Assembly: GCF_004135585.1 (NCBI RefSeq)
Contig: NZ_CP035501.1
Coordinates: 2,303,501-2,367,500 of the forward strand
Direction of reading: 5' to 3'
DNA: 64,000 bases
From: Sphingosinicella sp. BN140058
GTDB lineage: Bacteria > Pseudomonadota > Alphaproteobacteria > Sphingomonadales > Sphingomonadaceae
The notes below the pieces were generated by a model. That model was not told where the DNA came from. It saw only the letters and a program-made list of their open reading frames with translations, and did not search any database. The position numbers and the translations under genes are program-made. Of this stretch, positions 63,802 to 64,000 are shown piece by piece; position 1 is the first letter of the stretch, and the number at the start of each line of letters is the position of its first letter.

Positions 63802-64000
63802 TCGCGCGCATTCTCTCCTTCCTGGTTCTCGCCTATCTGCTCGGCTACGCACTGTTCGCGGTGTTGCTGCCGCGGCCGGCGGGCGACGAGAAAACGGATG
63901 CCGTCGTCGTGCTGACCGGCGGTGCCAACCGGATGGAACGCGGACTCGATCTGCTGAAGCGGGGTCGTGCGAAACGGATGCTGGTCTCGGGTGTCGCTCG
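63798..64000 (+). CDS. YdcF/DUF218 family protein (3' end outside window)
   Basis: Partial gene running off the right edge: 67 codons visible. A single N-terminal hydrophobic helix (about 4-25) precedes the DUF218 start TDAVVVLTGGANRMERGLDLL. GTG start overlapping the ftsX stop by 4 nt. YdcF proteins bind SAM; SanA/ElyC relatives act in envelope integrity. A role with FtsEX in the envelope is a guess. Confidence 0.75.
   Translation, partial: MIARILSFLVLAYLLGYALFAVLLPRPAGDEKTDAVVVLTGGANRMERGLDLLKRGRAKRMLVSGVA

Noticed and set aside
1..64000. CRISPR arrays, rRNA genes, insertion sequences, prophage
   Set aside because: No regularly spaced repeats, rRNA segments, transposase motifs or phage structural genes were seen on either strand.

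Overview
The window is a GC-rich piece of alphaproteobacterial chromosome, most likely from a sphingomonad. The evidence is gene content and order: ParA/ParB, RsmG, MnmG and MnmE beside HolA; HemE and HemJ followed by Rho; a DUF299 kinase, Maf, AroE, CoaE and DnaQ on the other side; MmcB, DUF1491, DUF3576 and DUF6489 proteins; and an FtsEX pair. The assignment is by recognition only; no search was run.

Region 1 (1-11.5 kb) is accessory. It holds a broken-off membrane protein, a possible EcfG-type stress unit (a disordered 71-aa protein and a short-chain dehydrogenase), small membrane proteins with a Crp/Fnr regulator, and DUF488 and zinc-ribbon proteins. Next is a probable sigma-54-driven unit of three tandem paralogous 35-37 aa single-helix peptides, a minimal PspC protein and a 35-aa basic peptide. 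It continues with a META lipoprotein, DctA, a DUF885 lipoprotein, an acetylpolyamine amidohydrolase-like deacetylase, and isocitrate lyase divergent from a RamB/ScfR-type regulator.

Region 2 (11.5-35.7 kb) is mainly housekeeping: pheST, a TonB siderophore receptor with a possible Fur box, tRNA-Gly(GCC), a thioredoxin-TPR/LON-domain/Trm112 unit, a UbiH-type hydroxylase divergent from ftsK-lolA, xth-ribA, a PLP-binding protein with a HAD phosphatase, a short ThiE-like protein, and DUF3576-leuS-lptE-holA.

Region 3 (35.7-52 kb) is the replication-origin domain. The minus-strand unit mnmG-rsmG-parA-parB, with mnmE just upstream, carries two parS sites. hemE-hemJ-rho is on the minus strand, and hemE and the DUF299 kinase diverge from a 315-bp gap with one perfect and several near DnaA boxes, the position used by the Caulobacter and Rickettsia origins. 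From there genes run mostly leftward on the left and rightward on the right (ppsR-maf-aroE-coaE, dnaQ, hpf, ptsN), as expected for divergent replichores.

Region 4 (52-64 kb) holds a SleB-type hydrolase, MmcB, an ankyrin protein, an SCO/YcgN/metalloprotease cluster, PBP1A, an amino-acid permease, tRNA-Leu(GAG), a phosphofructokinase, a zinc-ribbon membrane protein, ftsE-ftsX and the start of a YdcF-like protein. No CRISPR array, rRNA, insertion sequence or complete prophage was seen.
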